This document shows, in pieces, positions 15,565 through 23,644 of a DNA stretch of 24,065 bases. The stretch spans positions 1-24,065 of the forward strand of contig JANNGZ010000434.1 of NCBI GenBank assembly GCA_031404155.1, given 5' to 3'. The stretch comes from JANNGZ01 sp031404155 (GTDB lineage Bacteria; Pseudomonadota; Gammaproteobacteria; Burkholderiales; Burkholderiaceae_C). How positions within the stretch are numbered: position 1 is the stretch's first letter; every line of letters begins with the position of its first letter. A program made the position numbers and the translations under genes. Under the pieces are notes generated by a model. The model did not search any database and was not told the origin of the DNA. It saw only the letters and a program-made list of their open reading frames with translations.

Positions 15565-15790
15565 CGGCGAGTTGGGGCAGCGGCGGCCTGCCATCGGAAC
15601 GGGCAGCGCAGAAAGGCGCGCATTGTGAGCGACGCCGCGGCCCGGGACGCACCGGGTCAGGGCACAACGCACAGCAGCCGAGCGCACGCGACGCCCGGCA
15701 CACGGCCGGTTGGATGGCGGCGGGCCGGCGGGCGCGCCGCCACGCGACCGAGCCCGGCTGCCAGCAGCGGCCGGCAACCCGCGCGCCGGT

Positions 15791-16030
15791 TCAGCGCAGC
15801 CGTTCGGCGCGGGTGGTGATACGGTCGCGGCAGCGGGCTGGGCTTGTGGCGGCGCCCGAATTGGCCCGCTGCGCCGCGTGCGCCGGCGGGTCGCCGATGC
15901 TGTCCAGAATCGCCCAGGGCCGCGAGGGCGTTGCGGCGGCACAGCCCCCGTTCAGCGACAACCAAGCCGCGTTGGCAATGGCGCCGGCAAGGGTGCCCCA
16001 GGTCAAGGCATTCAGCGCGATGCGGTGCAT
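15791..16030 (-). CDS. Small protein with hydrophobic N-terminus, unknown function
   Basis: Predicted 79-residue protein starting MHRIALNALTWGTLAGAIAN and followed by AAWLSLNGGCAA. The first 30 residues form a hydrophobic helix that could be a signal peptide or anchor, while the remainder is Ala/Pro/Arg-rich and poorly ordered. A good ribosome binding site (GGGAG, 7 bases before the ATG) supports translation. I do not recognise a family. The frame is not paired with a better ORF on the other strand, but in DNA this GC-rich, chance frames of such length are common, so the call rests on the ribosome binding site and the leader. The 226 bp between it and the LysE-type gene hold nothing recognisable. 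Confidence 0.45.
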   Translation of the reverse strand: MHRIALNALTWGTLAGAIANAAWLSLNGGCAAATPSRPWAILDSIGDPPAHAAQRANSGAATSPARCRDRITTRAERLR

Positions 16031-16300
16031 GGATCAGCTCCCGTGGGTGCGTGACGCTCAAGGTTGCAAGAAGCGAGCCACTGGCTTTCAGGTTAGGCGC
16101 TGCAGGCGCAAGCGCAATCCTTCGTCGAGAGGACGAGCGAGGCCCGCGGTTGGACCGCGACAGCCGCGCAGCCCGGAACTCGCACAAGCCGGCGGGGTGA
16201 GGAATGTTGCGCAGGTGGTGCCCGCTGAAACGGTTCTTCGATACACAAGACGCAGACACTTGCCATGCCGTCTCATCTCCGAGCGGTGAGGGAGCCCCAA

Positions 16301-16504
16301 ATGTCCAAGCCTGCGACCCCAACGAGTCCGTTTCGCGCGCCCAGTGAATCGCAGTTGGAGGAATTTCCCGACCCCGCGGACATGGGCACCGCGTACGGCA
16401 TGGAACTCTCGCTGACGCCCGAGCCGGCGGCCCCCGAGGCGGAGCTGTCGAAGCTGTCCAAGAGCATCGCCCGCATGCTGCGTGGCGGCCGCGACGGCGC
16501 TTGA
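16301..16504 (+). CDS. Small unknown acidic protein
   Basis: Predicted 67-residue cytoplasmic protein, beginning MSKPATPTSPFRAPSESQ, with an acidic Pro-rich middle (PDPADMGTAYGMELSLTPEP) and a C-terminal amphipathic basic helix (LSKLSKSIARMLRGGRDGA). ATG 16301 is preferred over the in-frame ATG at 16265 because GGGAG lies about 7 bases before it. No signal peptide or membrane segment is seen and no family is recognised. The charge layout, an acidic disordered segment then a basic helix, is common in small regulatory or binding proteins, but that is only a resemblance. The upstream 270 bp show no clear promoter. Confidence 0.55.
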   Translation: MSKPATPTSPFRAPSESQLEEFPDPADMGTAYGMELSLTPEPAAPEAELSKLSKSIARMLRGGRDGA

Positions 16505-16528
16505 CCCCGCTTCAACGCGCCGGCTGAG

Positions 16529-16628
16529 ATGACGGCCCCCACGCTTGTCGCTTCGCGCCTGCGCTGTCCCCCAAGGGGGCGCAGCCCTGCTTGGTGCGTC
16601 CCTGCTCCCTGCGCCGGACTGAGTCCGG
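16529..16628. repeat. Palindromic intergenic repeat related to family 2, between convergent genes
   Basis: The block opens with atgacggcccccacgcttg, resembling the opening of the repeats at 3193 and 20342. It then carries the hairpin ccccc-aa-ggggg (16568-16579) extended by gcgc/gcgc, and a perfect gccggac-tga-gtccggc stem near 16612-16628. It lies 25 bp after the stop of the small protein and 48 bp before the stop of the metallophosphoesterase, so it could act as a bidirectional terminator. No T-run is present. Confidence 0.6.
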
Positions 16629-16675
16629 CACCGAACCGGTTCGACCCTCCTGAAGAAGTGCGCGGCGACGCGCGC

Positions 16676-17476
16676 TCAAGCCTCAAGGATCTTCAGCGCG
16701 TCGAAGTCCAAGCTTTCGCCCTTGTGGTCCAGCCCGCGCGACTGGCACACCACGCGGGTGGCGCGGCCGTCGGAATGCACCACCTTGTAGTCGTGCCGGC
16801 AATGCACATGGCCATGCAGCCACAGGTCCACGCCCGGCATGAGCGACTCGTCGTTGTTGCAGAAGCTGGCGCTGCCGGGCACCGGGCCGTAACGCGGATC
16901 AGCGCTGCGCAGGCTGGGGGCGAAGTGGGTCACGACCACGGTGGCGGCGGCGGGCGGCGGCGGGTTGGCGCCCGCTTCAACGCCGGGTCCGGCGCCCAGT
17001 TCCGCAGCCAGCCAGGCGCGGCAGGCCAGGCCCTCTTCGCGCACCGCGTCGGCGTCAAAAACCTCGCCGCCGCGGGTGGCCTGCATCACACGTTGGAAGT
17101 AGGCGCCGGCGCGCAGCGCCCGTTCGAGGCCCGCGTCGCCGAAAACATCAAAGTCGCTCCAGCGCACGCTGCCGAGAAAGCGCACCTGCCGGCCGTCGGC
17201 GTCGTCGAAGACGAGGCCTTCGCGTTCGAGCAACGTCAGGCCCAGGCGCTCGCAATGGTCGCGCAGGCGCGGCCAGGCGTCGTGCAGGTCGCGGAAGTCG
17301 AACTCGTGGTTGCCGGCCACCACCAGCACCGGCACCGGCCAGGCGGCGAAGCGCTGGTAGGCCTGCCAGCTGCTGTCGATATCGCCCGCCAGCACCAGCA
17401 ATTCGGCGCCGGGCGCGGGTTCGGGCTCGAAGGCCTCGCTCTCGAGGTGCAGGTCCGATAGCAGCTGGAGACGCAT
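16676..17476 (-). CDS. Calcineurin-like metallophosphoesterase
   Basis: 266-residue two-metal phosphoesterase. The motifs appear in order: D8-L-H10 (LSDLHLES), GDID (31-34, metal-bridging Asp32), GNHEF (55-59, catalytic Asn56-His57), THFAPS in the second half, and HGHVH near residue 220. All ligands are present. There is no signal peptide, so it acts in the cytoplasm on an unknown phosphoester. A Pro/Ala-rich loop (about 165-178) before the THFAP strand is low in complexity and specific to this protein. ATG 17474-17476 gives MRLQLLSDLHLE, as is usual for the family. The gene follows pckG on the same strand with a 69-bp gap, so cotranscription is possible. Confidence 0.92.
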   Translation of the reverse strand: MRLQLLSDLHLESEAFEPEPAPGAELLVLAGDIDSSWQAYQRFAAWPVPVLVVAGNHEFDFRDLHDAWPRLRDHCERLGLTLLEREGLVFDDADGRQVRFLGSVRWSDFDVFGDAGLERALRAGAYFQRVMQATRGGEVFDADAVREEGLACRAWLAAELGAGPGVEAGANPPPPAAATVVVTHFAPSLRSADPRYGPVPGSASFCNNDESLMPGVDLWLHGHVHCRHDYKVVHSDGRATRVVCQSRGLDHKGESLDFDALKILEA

Positions 17477-17545
17477 CGCCGGCGCGGTTGGCTCGAGTGG
17501 TGCTTTTTGCAGGTTGCCAAGCGTGCCCGCGCCCGCGCTTCGCGC

Positions 17546-19462
17546 TCAGGCCGCCAGCTCGGCCTCGATGCGCGCCCGCGTCGCCGGCAGTTCGGCGGGC
17601 AGGTGGTGGGCGAGTTGCTTGAACAGGTCGGCGTGCAGCTTCAGCTCCTGGGTCCAGGCCTGCTTCTCGATGGCGATCACGCTGGCGAACTGCTCGCGGC
17701 TGAAACTCAGGCCGGCCCAGTTCAGGTCTTCGTAACGCGGGCTGACACCAAAGACGTTCGACTCGCCCTGCGCGGTGCCGGCGACACGGCCGAGCATCCA
17801 CTGCAGCACGCGCATGTTCTCTCCGTAGCCCGGCCAGACGAACTTGCCGTCGGCTCCCTTGCGGAACCAGTTGACGCAGAAGATTTTCGGCAGCCGGGCG
17901 CCCTGGGCTTGCAGCTTCGCGCCGATGTCCAGCCAGTGCTGCACATAGTCGCTCATGTTGTAGCCGATGAAGGGCAGCATCGCGAAGGGGTCGCGCCGCA
18001 CCGCGCCGTCGCCGCCGGCCATCGCCGCCGTGGTTTCGCTGCCCATGGTGGCGGCCATGTACACGCCCTCGGTCCAGTTGCGGCCTTCGGTGACCAGCGG
18101 CACAGTGGTCGAGCGGCGGCCGCCGAAGATGAAGGCGTCGATCGCCACGCCGGCCGGGTTGTCCCACTCGGGGTCGAGCACCGGGTTGTTGGTGGCGGCC
18201 ACGGTGAAACGCGCGTTCGGGTGCGCCGCGGGCCGCGGCTTACCGCCGGCACCGGTTTCCTTGGCGAGCGCCGGGGTCCAGTCCTTGCCTTGCCAGTCGA
18301 TCAGGTGCGCGGGTGGCGTCTCGGTCATGCCCTCCCACCAAACGTCGCCGTCGTCGGTGAGCGCCACGTTGGTGAAGATCACGTCGCGCTCCAGCGAGGC
18401 CATGCAGTTCGGGTTGGTCTTGAGGTTGGTGCCGGGGGCAACGCCGAAGTAGCCCGCCTCGGGGTTGATGGCGTAGAGGCGACCGTCCTGGCCGGGTTTG
18501 ATCCAGGCGATGTCGTCGCCGATGGTCGTGACCTTCCAGCCGTCGAAGCCCTCTGGCGGCACCAGCATCGCGAAGTTGGTCTTGCCGCAAGCGCTCGGGA
18601 ACGCGGCCGCCACATGGCGCTTAACGCCTTGCGGGTCGGTGACACCCAGAATCAGCATGTGTTCGGCCAACCAGCCCGGGCTACCGGAGGGGCCCTGCGC
18701 GGCCGCTCGGCCCATGGTGCTGGCGATGCGCAGCGCAAAACATTTTTTGCCGAGCAGCGCATTGCCGCCGTAGCCCGAGCCGTAGCTCCAGATCTCGCGC
18801 GTCTCGGGGTAGTGGACGATGTACTTGGTCGGGTTGCAGGGCCAGGTCACGTCCTTCTGCCCGGCTTGCAGCGGCGCGCCCACGGTGTGCACGCAGGGCA
18901 CGAAATCGCCGTCGCTGCCGAGCACGTCGAGCACCGCCTTGCCCATGCGCGTCATCAGGCGCATGTTCACCGCCACATAGGGGCTGTCGGAGAGTTCGAC
19001 GCCGATATGCGCGATCGGCGAGCCGAGCGGGCCCATCGAAAACGGCACCACGAACATCGTTCGGCCACGCATGCTGCCGCGGAAAAGCGCCGGGGTGCCG
19101 TCGGGCCGACCGGTTTGCAGCAACTCGCGCATCTGCGCCGGATCGGTCCAGTTGTTGGTCGGGCCAGCATCTTCCTTCTTCGCGCTGCAGATGAAGGTGC
19201 GGTCTTCGACGCGGGCGACATCGCTCGGGTCGCTGCAGGCGAGGAAACTGTTCGGCCGCTTGGCCGGGTTGAGGCGGCGGAACACACCCGCGTCGACCAG
19301 CTGGTTGCAAAGGCGGTCGTACTCGGCTTGCGAACCGTCGCACCAATACACGTCGCGCGCTTCGGTGAGTGCGGCCATCTGCGCCACCCAATCGACCAGC
19401 CGTGGGTGGTTCACCCAGGCAGGCACATTCAAGCTCAGGCCTTCCAGCACGGGACGGTTCAT
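17546..19462 (-). CDS. pckG: Phosphoenolpyruvate carboxykinase (GTP)
   Basis: 638-residue gluconeogenic enzyme that converts oxaloacetate and GTP to phosphoenolpyruvate, CO2 and GDP in the cytoplasm. The GTP-class features are clear: the substrate-binding segment RGSMRGRTMFVVPFSMGPLGSP (128-149), the PEP-binding segment YGGNALLGKK (231-240), and the kinase-1a loop AAFPSACGKTN (285-295) with reactive Cys292. The metal-binding region follows at TTIGDDIAWI, and the guanine-binding region includes NWFRKG. Length is near the usual 600-620 residues plus a short tail. ATG 19460-19462 is chosen because GGAG lies 5 bases before it; an ATG five codons upstream (19477) is in frame but poorly placed. The gene belongs to central metabolism for growth on organic acids, which fits a neighbourhood rich in catabolic genes. 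Confidence 0.97.
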   Translation of the reverse strand: MNRPVLEGLSLNVPAWVNHPRLVDWVAQMAALTEARDVYWCDGSQAEYDRLCNQLVDAGVFRRLNPAKRPNSFLACSDPSDVARVEDRTFICSAKKEDAGPTNNWTDPAQMRELLQTGRPDGTPALFRGSMRGRTMFVVPFSMGPLGSPIAHIGVELSDSPYVAVNMRLMTRMGKAVLDVLGSDGDFVPCVHTVGAPLQAGQKDVTWPCNPTKYIVHYPETREIWSYGSGYGGNALLGKKCFALRIASTMGRAAAQGPSGSPGWLAEHMLILGVTDPQGVKRHVAAAFPSACGKTNFAMLVPPEGFDGWKVTTIGDDIAWIKPGQDGRLYAINPEAGYFGVAPGTNLKTNPNCMASLERDVIFTNVALTDDGDVWWEGMTETPPAHLIDWQGKDWTPALAKETGAGGKPRPAAHPNARFTVAATNNPVLDPEWDNPAGVAIDAFIFGGRRSTTVPLVTEGRNWTEGVYMAATMGSETTAAMAGGDGAVRRDPFAMLPFIGYNMSDYVQHWLDIGAKLQAQGARLPKIFCVNWFRKGADGKFVWPGYGENMRVLQWMLGRVAGTAQGESNVFGVSPRYEDLNWAGLSFSREQFASVIAIEKQAWTQELKLHADLFKQLAHHLPAELPATRARIEAELAA

Positions 19463-19768
19463 GGAATCTCCGATCATGGGATGCTCAAATAGTGGGACGG
19501 GATTGGGGCAACTTCGAGGCGCGTGAACCTGCGCGCTGGTGGTCGAGGCTGGCCCAATGCCGGCGGTAGCCGAGGATGCGAACTGAAGATGCGAACTGAA
19601 GATGCGAACGGCCGCTGGTGGCGGCCGGTTTTGCTGCTGCGACGGGTGGCGTCGCGCCCTGTCTTGAGGGCATTGTCCGGCCAGTGTAATCCCGCGGTAA
19701 CCACCGGCTTTCGGGGGGTCATGCCCATCCTGCATGAACAAATGCACGCCGCGAAAGAGAATCGATCG
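19463..19768. other. Divergent intergenic region between pckG and the MOSC gene
   Basis: This 306-bp region must hold the promoters of both divergent genes. For the MOSC gene, TTGAGG (19664-19669) and TGTAAT (19685-19690) are possible -35 and -10 boxes, but the 15-bp spacing is short. A short tandem repeat occupies 19575-19609. No convincing promoter was seen for pckG and no riboswitch-like structure was found. The in-frame ATGs upstream of 19769 are not supported by ribosome binding sites. Confidence 0.5.
19575..19609 (+). repeat. 13-bp tandem repeat (2.7 copies)
   Basis: The unit gatgcgaactgaa occurs twice in full and a third time as gatgcgaac, without mismatches. It lies about 115 bp upstream of the pckG start and 160 bp upstream of the MOSC start. 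It might be a slippage-generated array or direct-repeat binding sites for a regulator. Confidence 0.9.
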
Positions 19769-20341
19769 ATGCGAATACTCAGTGTGAACATCGCCCGCGC
19801 GCAACCCCTGCAAATCGGCCCGCGGCGTGTGATGAGCGCGATCGGAAAGCGGCCGGTCGCGCCCGACAGCACCGTGGCGGCGAACCCGCTCGGCCTGGCC
19901 GGCGACGAGCAGGCCGACTTGAGCGTGCACGGTGGGCTGAGCAAGGCGGTCTACGCCTACCCCAGCGAGCACTACCCCTTGTGGCAAACCTTCCGCGCGC
20001 AGGCGCGCGTGTCGCTGTGGGACGAGGCATTGGCGCCGGGCGCCTTCGGCGAGAACCTCACGCTCGAAGGTGTGCTCGAGTCGCAAGTCTGGGTGGGTGA
20101 CCGCTTGCGCTTTGCCAACGCCGAACTCGCGGTGAGCGAGCCGCGCCTGCCCTGCTTCAAGTTCAACGCCGCGATGGGTTTTTCACAGGCCGTGAAGATG
20201 ATGGTGCAGTCGGGCCAATGTGGTTTCTATCTCGCGGTGTTGCGCCCCGGCACGCTGCGGGTGGGCGAGGCGTTCGAGCTGATGGCCGGCCCCCGAGAGG
20301 TGTCGATCCCCGAGCTGTTCCGCGCCCGCGCCCGGGTGTGA
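19769..20341 (+). CDS. MOSC domain protein (YiiM-like)
   Basis: 190-residue protein of the molybdenum-cofactor sulfurase C-terminal (MOSC) family. The YiiM-type pattern is LGLAGDEQADLSVHGGLSKAVYAYP, then FGENLTLEGV, then the cofactor-ligand Cys in SEPRLPCFKF. Such proteins bind molybdenum cofactor; YiiM reduces N-hydroxylated compounds such as base analogues. E. coli YiiM is longer (about 224 residues), and here the protein ends at VSIPELFRARARV, near the start of the usual three-helix C-terminal domain. The gene stops directly against a repeat, so the short end could be natural or repeat-caused. ATG 19769 has AAAGAGA as a weak ribosome binding site about 8 bases upstream. Confidence 0.9.
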   Translation: MRILSVNIARAQPLQIGPRRVMSAIGKRPVAPDSTVAANPLGLAGDEQADLSVHGGLSKAVYAYPSEHYPLWQTFRAQARVSLWDEALAPGAFGENLTLEGVLESQVWVGDRLRFANAELAVSEPRLPCFKFNAAMGFSQAVKMMVQSGQCGFYLAVLRPGTLRVGEAFELMAGPREVSIPELFRARARV

Positions 20342-20448
20342 TGACAGCCTCAAGCTCGTGGCGTCCGAGCCGACGCAGGTCGGCTTGGAGTCGCGCCACT
20401 CGCTCCCCCGGGGAGAGCGCACCCGCTTGGGGCGGCCCGGCGCTGGCC
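20342..20448 (+). repeat. Long palindromic repeat, family 2, copy B
   Basis: It aligns with 3193-3338 apart from about 36 bp missing after gctcg. The shared parts include the opening tgacagccYcaagctcg, the C-run/G-run palindrome (cccccgggg) and the 19-base block gcttggggcggcccggcgc. It begins one base after the TGA stop of the MOSC gene and itself begins with TGA. It fills most of the 159-bp gap before rlmJ. Confidence 0.8.
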
Positions 20449-20500
20449 TGCATCGCTCTTTGGCCGGTAGCCCGCTGCGGCGTCCCGCTACAGTCTGCGC

Positions 20501-21370
20501 ATGTTCGCCTACCGTCACGCCTTTCACGCCGGCAACCATGCCGACGTGCTCAAGCACCTGGTGCTCAGCCAAGTGCTGCGCTACATGGCCGAGAAGGACA
20601 AACCCTTCACGCTGGTGGACACCCATGCCGGCGCCGGCGGCTATTCGCTCGAAGGCAACTACGCGCACCAGGGTGACGAGTTCGCCACCGGCATCGGCGC
20701 GCTCTGGGCGCGCAAGGACTTGCCCGCGCCGGTGGCCGACTATGTGGCGCTGGTGCGCGCCTTCAACCCCGGCGCGAAGAAGCTCACCCAGTACCCCGGC
20801 TCGCCGGGCATCGCCAATGCGCTGCTGCGCGCCGACGACCGCCTGCGCCTGTATGAGCTGCACCCCACCGACCACAAAATCCTCGAGGCCTACCTGCGCG
20901 AGCGGCCGCAAACGCAGGTGTTCCACAGCGACGGCTTCGCGTCACTCAAGTCCGAACTGCCGCCGCCGTCGCGGCGCGGCGTGCTGCTGATCGACCCGAG
21001 CTACGAGATCAAGCTCGACTACGCGCGCGTGGTGGGCGCCCTGCGCGAAGCCCTGACCCGCTTCCCGCAATGCGTGGTGATGATCTGGTACCCGCAGCTG
21101 CAGATGCTCGAGTCCGCGCAGTTGCCGCAGCGCCTGCGCAATGCCGCCGAGGCCGCCGCGGCCCCCGCCAAGAAGGGCTGGCTGCATGTGCGCCTGAGCG
21201 TGGCCAAAACCGACGAGCGCGGCTTCGGGCTGGTCGGCAGCGGCGTCTTCATCGCCAACCCGCCGCACACCCTGCATGACGAATTGCAGGCGGTGCTGCC
21301 CTGGCTGGTCGAAGTGCTCGGCCAACACGACGGCGCGGGTTTTCTGCTGGAGCAGTCGAAGGCGGGTTGA
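20501..21370 (+). CDS. rlmJ: 23S rRNA (adenine(2030)-N6)-methyltransferase RlmJ
   Basis: 289-residue S-adenosylmethionine-dependent enzyme that methylates N6 of A2030 in 23S rRNA. The characteristic N-terminus MFAYRHAFHAGNHADVLKH is followed by the SAM-binding motif VDTHAGAGGYSL (residues 39-50). The catalytic motif IV is IDPSYE (164-169). In E. coli RlmJ the motif is DPPY; here the third position is Ser167, while the catalytic Asp165 and Tyr168 remain. Length is near the E. coli protein (about 280). The start MFAYRH is typical of the family although no strong Shine-Dalgarno is visible. It follows the MOSC gene after a repeat and may have its own promoter; no operon partner is evident. Confidence 0.96.
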   Translation: MFAYRHAFHAGNHADVLKHLVLSQVLRYMAEKDKPFTLVDTHAGAGGYSLEGNYAHQGDEFATGIGALWARKDLPAPVADYVALVRAFNPGAKKLTQYPGSPGIANALLRADDRLRLYELHPTDHKILEAYLRERPQTQVFHSDGFASLKSELPPPSRRGVLLIDPSYEIKLDYARVVGALREALTRFPQCVVMIWYPQLQMLESAQLPQRLRNAAEAAAAPAKKGWLHVRLSVAKTDERGFGLVGSGVFIANPPHTLHDELQAVLPWLVEVLGQHDGAGFLLEQSKAG

Positions 21371-21438
21371 CGCCCGCTTGACCGCGGCTCTCGCTCAGCC
21401 CTCACGCGTGAAATGGCGTTCGGGCCTTCGCCAGCCGC

Positions 21439-21451
21439 GGGGCCAGGCCCC
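21439..21451. terminator. GC hairpin between convergent rlmJ and HTH regulator genes
   Basis: GGGGCC-a-GGCCCC is a perfect 6-bp stem within the 103-bp space between the two stop codons. It is too GC-rich for an intrinsic terminator without a T-run, so it may only protect mRNA ends or work with Rho. Confidence 0.35.
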
Positions 21452-21473
21452 GTTGCGGTCCCCGCGTGCGGGC

Positions 21474-22214
21474 TCAGCCCGGTTCGCGCTTCAAATCGCG
21501 GAAGGCCGCGAACAGCCAGGAGCGCATACCGATCACCAGCGTGTAGGCCCGTTTGTGCTCCGGCGCGAGCTTCTGGTCGGCCAGGTGCTGCTGCGCAAAG
21601 TCCTGCGCCACGCGCGCCAGGCGTTCGTTGAAGGCCACCGCCAGGCTCGGCCCGATCTGCCCGTGCACCAGCATCAGCAGCTCACCCTCGCCGTCGAAGC
21701 CGCCGCTGTAGTAGTCGCCGATCACATGCTTGCGGAAGAAGGCCATTACCGGCCCGTCGGGCCGCCAGCGGAAGGTCTTGGCCAGCAGCAGCCGGTAGCG
21801 GTTCATCGGCTTCAACTCGATCACGCCGAGCCGGTCGAGTTGGGCCAGGCGGGCGACCGCTTCGGCCTCGGTGTAGTGGTAGGTGGCCACGATCTGCTCG
21901 AAGGTCCACTGGCTCAGGCAGCAGATCGCCACCAGCAACAGCTTGCGGTCGGCCACCACCGCCTGCTCCTGCTCGGGCGTGAGCTCGCGGCGCAGCGGCT
22001 GCGCGTCGGCGATGCGGCGTGCCAGTTCGCCAAAATCCATCTTCAGCACCCGCAACACCTCGTCGATGCGCGACAGCGGCATGTCGGCATGCGAGAACAT
22101 GCGCTTGATGCTCGACTCGGCCATGCCGAGGTGCTCGGCCAGGTCGGCGTAGGTGACGCCGGCGGCTTTGAGCTCGGCCTTCAATGCGGCGATCAGGTCG
22201 CGGGTGGATGACAA
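21474..22214 (-). CDS. HTH (XRE-type) transcriptional regulator
   Basis: 246-residue DNA-binding protein. The helix-turn-helix occupies about residues 5-45 (LKAAGVTYADLAEHLGMAESSIKRMFSH), in which the recognition helix is AESSIKRMF. The rest is an uncharacterised helical domain (LLLVAICCLSQWTFEQIVATYHYTEAEAVARLAQLDRLGVI), perhaps a winged-helix-like segment, followed by a long region that may sense a ligand. The only fitting start is TTG at 22212-22214 (plus-strand caa), preceded by GGAG at 8 bases. It is divergent from the exported amidohydrolase with 191 bp between the starts, and a perfect 8-bp inverted repeat lies 33 bp upstream, so it may autoregulate and control the neighbour. Family members of this architecture are common in proteobacteria without a known inducer. 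Confidence 0.85.
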   Translation of the reverse strand: MSSTRDLIAALKAELKAAGVTYADLAEHLGMAESSIKRMFSHADMPLSRIDEVLRVLKMDFGELARRIADAQPLRRELTPEQEQAVVADRKLLLVAICCLSQWTFEQIVATYHYTEAEAVARLAQLDRLGVIELKPMNRYRLLLAKTFRWRPDGPVMAFFRKHVIGDYYSGGFDGEGELLMLVHGQIGPSLAVAFNERLARVAQDFAQQHLADQKLAPEHKRAYTLVIGMRSWLFAAFRDLKREPG

Positions 22215-22246
22215 GTGGTGGGCTCCGTTCGTCGTTGCGCCTGTGA

Positions 22247-22267
22247 CGGTATCGCACTCCGATACCG
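22247..22267. promoter_or_regulatory. Candidate operator: perfect 8-bp inverted repeat
   Basis: CGGTATCG (22247-22254), spacer cactc, CGATACCG (22260-22267). The 21-bp dyad is located between the divergent HTH regulator and amidohydrolase genes, 33 bp before the regulator start. Its size and spacing fit an XRE-type dimer site, and the A/T-containing core is unusual in such GC-rich DNA. Confidence 0.5.
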
Positions 22268-22405
22268 CGCGGGCACTCTAGCAGCGACCCTTCTCGAAAC
22301 CTTGTCCAAACGCTGGCGCCGCGCGCGCCTGCTGCGCAAGATGCCGCATCTGTTCGACATCCCACAGGGCTGCGAGATGAAGCCCACCGCATTGGAGGAC
22401 CGCGC

Positions 22406-23644
22406 ATGACCGAGCCCCGCCTCACCCGCCGCCACCTGCTCTGCTGCGGCGCCGCCGCGGTCGCCGGCCTGTTCACCTCGCTCGACGCGGGTGCCAGCCC
22501 GTTTCGGGCGACCTGCGCCGGCGCTTTACCGCCTGAACTGGCGCGCCACGAGCTGGTCGCGCGCAGCTTCGACGGCCTCGACGCCCATGCGCTGTGGGAC
22601 GTGCACACGCATCTTCTGGGCACCGGCGACAGCGGCTCGGGCTGCACGATCCACCCCGCCATGAACCAGTGGTGGCGGCCCACCGAGGTGCTGCGCAAAC
22701 GGATGATCCTCGGCGCGGCCTGCGTGGCAGCCGACGCGCCCTCGGTCGACCGCGCCTATGTCGATCGCCTGCGCACACTGGCCGCCGACTTCCCCGCTGG
22801 CGCGCGCTGGTTGTTGTTTGCGTTCGACCGTGCCCACGACGACGCGGGCTTGGCGCTGCCCGACAGCACTACTTTCCATGTGCCCGACGCCTACGCAGAG
22901 AAAATTTCGTCGACCGCGCCCGAGCGCTTCGGCTGGGTGGCCTCGATCCACCCCTACCGCGAGGACGCGCTGGTGCGCCTGGACGCGGCGCGAGCCGCCG
23001 GCGCCGTCGCGGTGAAGTGGCTGCCCAGCGCGATGAACATCGACCTCGCGAGCCCACGCTGCGGTGCCTTCTACGACCGGCTGGCACAAAGCGGCATGCC
23101 GCTGATCGTGCATTGCGGCGAGGAGCAGGCAGCGCCCGGCGCCGGCCGCCACGACTTCGGCAACCCGCTGCTGGTGCGCGTGCCGCTGAGTCGCGGCGTA
23201 CGCGTGATCGTGGCCCATTGCGCCACCCTCGGCGAGGCCGATGACCTGGACCAGCCGCGGCGCCCGCGCCGCCTCGCCTTCGAACTCTTCGCGCGGATCA
23301 TGGACGAGCGCGAACACGAAGGCCGGCTGTTCGGCGACATCTCGGCGGTGTTCCAGGCCAACCGTCCCGAGTCGGCCTGGCATGAGCTGCTCGCGCGCCA
23401 GGACTGGCACCCGCGCCTGCTGCACGGCTCGGACTATCCGCTGCCGGGTGTCGGGCCGTTGTACCGGCTCGGCAAGCTGGTGCGCGCGGGCCTGCTCGAC
23501 GCCGCCCTCGTGCCCACGCTGGAAGCGGTGCGGGGGCACAACCCGCTGCTCTTCGACCTGATGCTCAAACGGGCGCTGCGCGAGCGCGGCCAGGGCTTCG
23601 ACGCACGCGTCTTTGCCACCCGGGCGATGTTCGCCCCGCCCTAG
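22406..23644 (+). CDS. Amidohydrolase family metal-dependent hydrolase, Tat-exported
   Basis: 412-residue TIM-barrel hydrolase. The leader LTRRHLLCCGAAAVAGLFTSLDAGA has a twin-arginine pair (R8-R9) and a hydrophobic run containing two Cys, suggesting Tat export. Metal-binding motifs of the amidohydrolase superfamily are in place: DVHTH (D65, H67, H69), a Lys at VKWLPS (K204), VHCGEE (H236), VAHCATLGE (H271) and GSDYPLPG (catalytic Asp343). It resembles the amidohydrolase-2 (ACMSD/TIM-barrel) branch; the substrate is unknown. GGAGG 6 bases upstream of ATG 22406 gives a strong ribosome binding site. The last codon is followed by a TAG that is part of the large inverted-repeat element, so the element abuts the end of the gene. 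Confidence 0.9.
   Translation: MTEPRLTRRHLLCCGAAAVAGLFTSLDAGASPFRATCAGALPPELARHELVARSFDGLDAHALWDVHTHLLGTGDSGSGCTIHPAMNQWWRPTEVLRKRMILGAACVAADAPSVDRAYVDRLRTLAADFPAGARWLLFAFDRAHDDAGLALPDSTTFHVPDAYAEKISSTAPERFGWVASIHPYREDALVRLDAARAAGAVAVKWLPSAMNIDLASPRCGAFYDRLAQSGMPLIVHCGEEQAAPGAGRHDFGNPLLVRVPLSRGVRVIVAHCATLGEADDLDQPRRPRRLAFELFARIMDEREHEGRLFGDISAVFQANRPESAWHELLARQDWHPRLLHGSDYPLPGVGPLYRLGKLVRAGLLDAALVPTLEAVRGHNPLLFDLMLKRALRERGQGFDARVFATRAMFAPP

Noticed and set aside
17507..19492. 661-residue plus-strand ORF
   Set aside because: Antisense shadow of pckG; no motifs.
19575..19609. CRISPR-like array
   Set aside because: Units of 13 bp are directly adjacent without spacers and no cas genes are present.
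22302..22409. 35-residue TTG-started frame overlapping the amidohydrolase start (ATGA)
   Set aside because: The frame is G/C-rich at third positions and overlaps neatly, but there is no ribosome binding site or ATG near its start and no family is recognised. The overlap may be chance.
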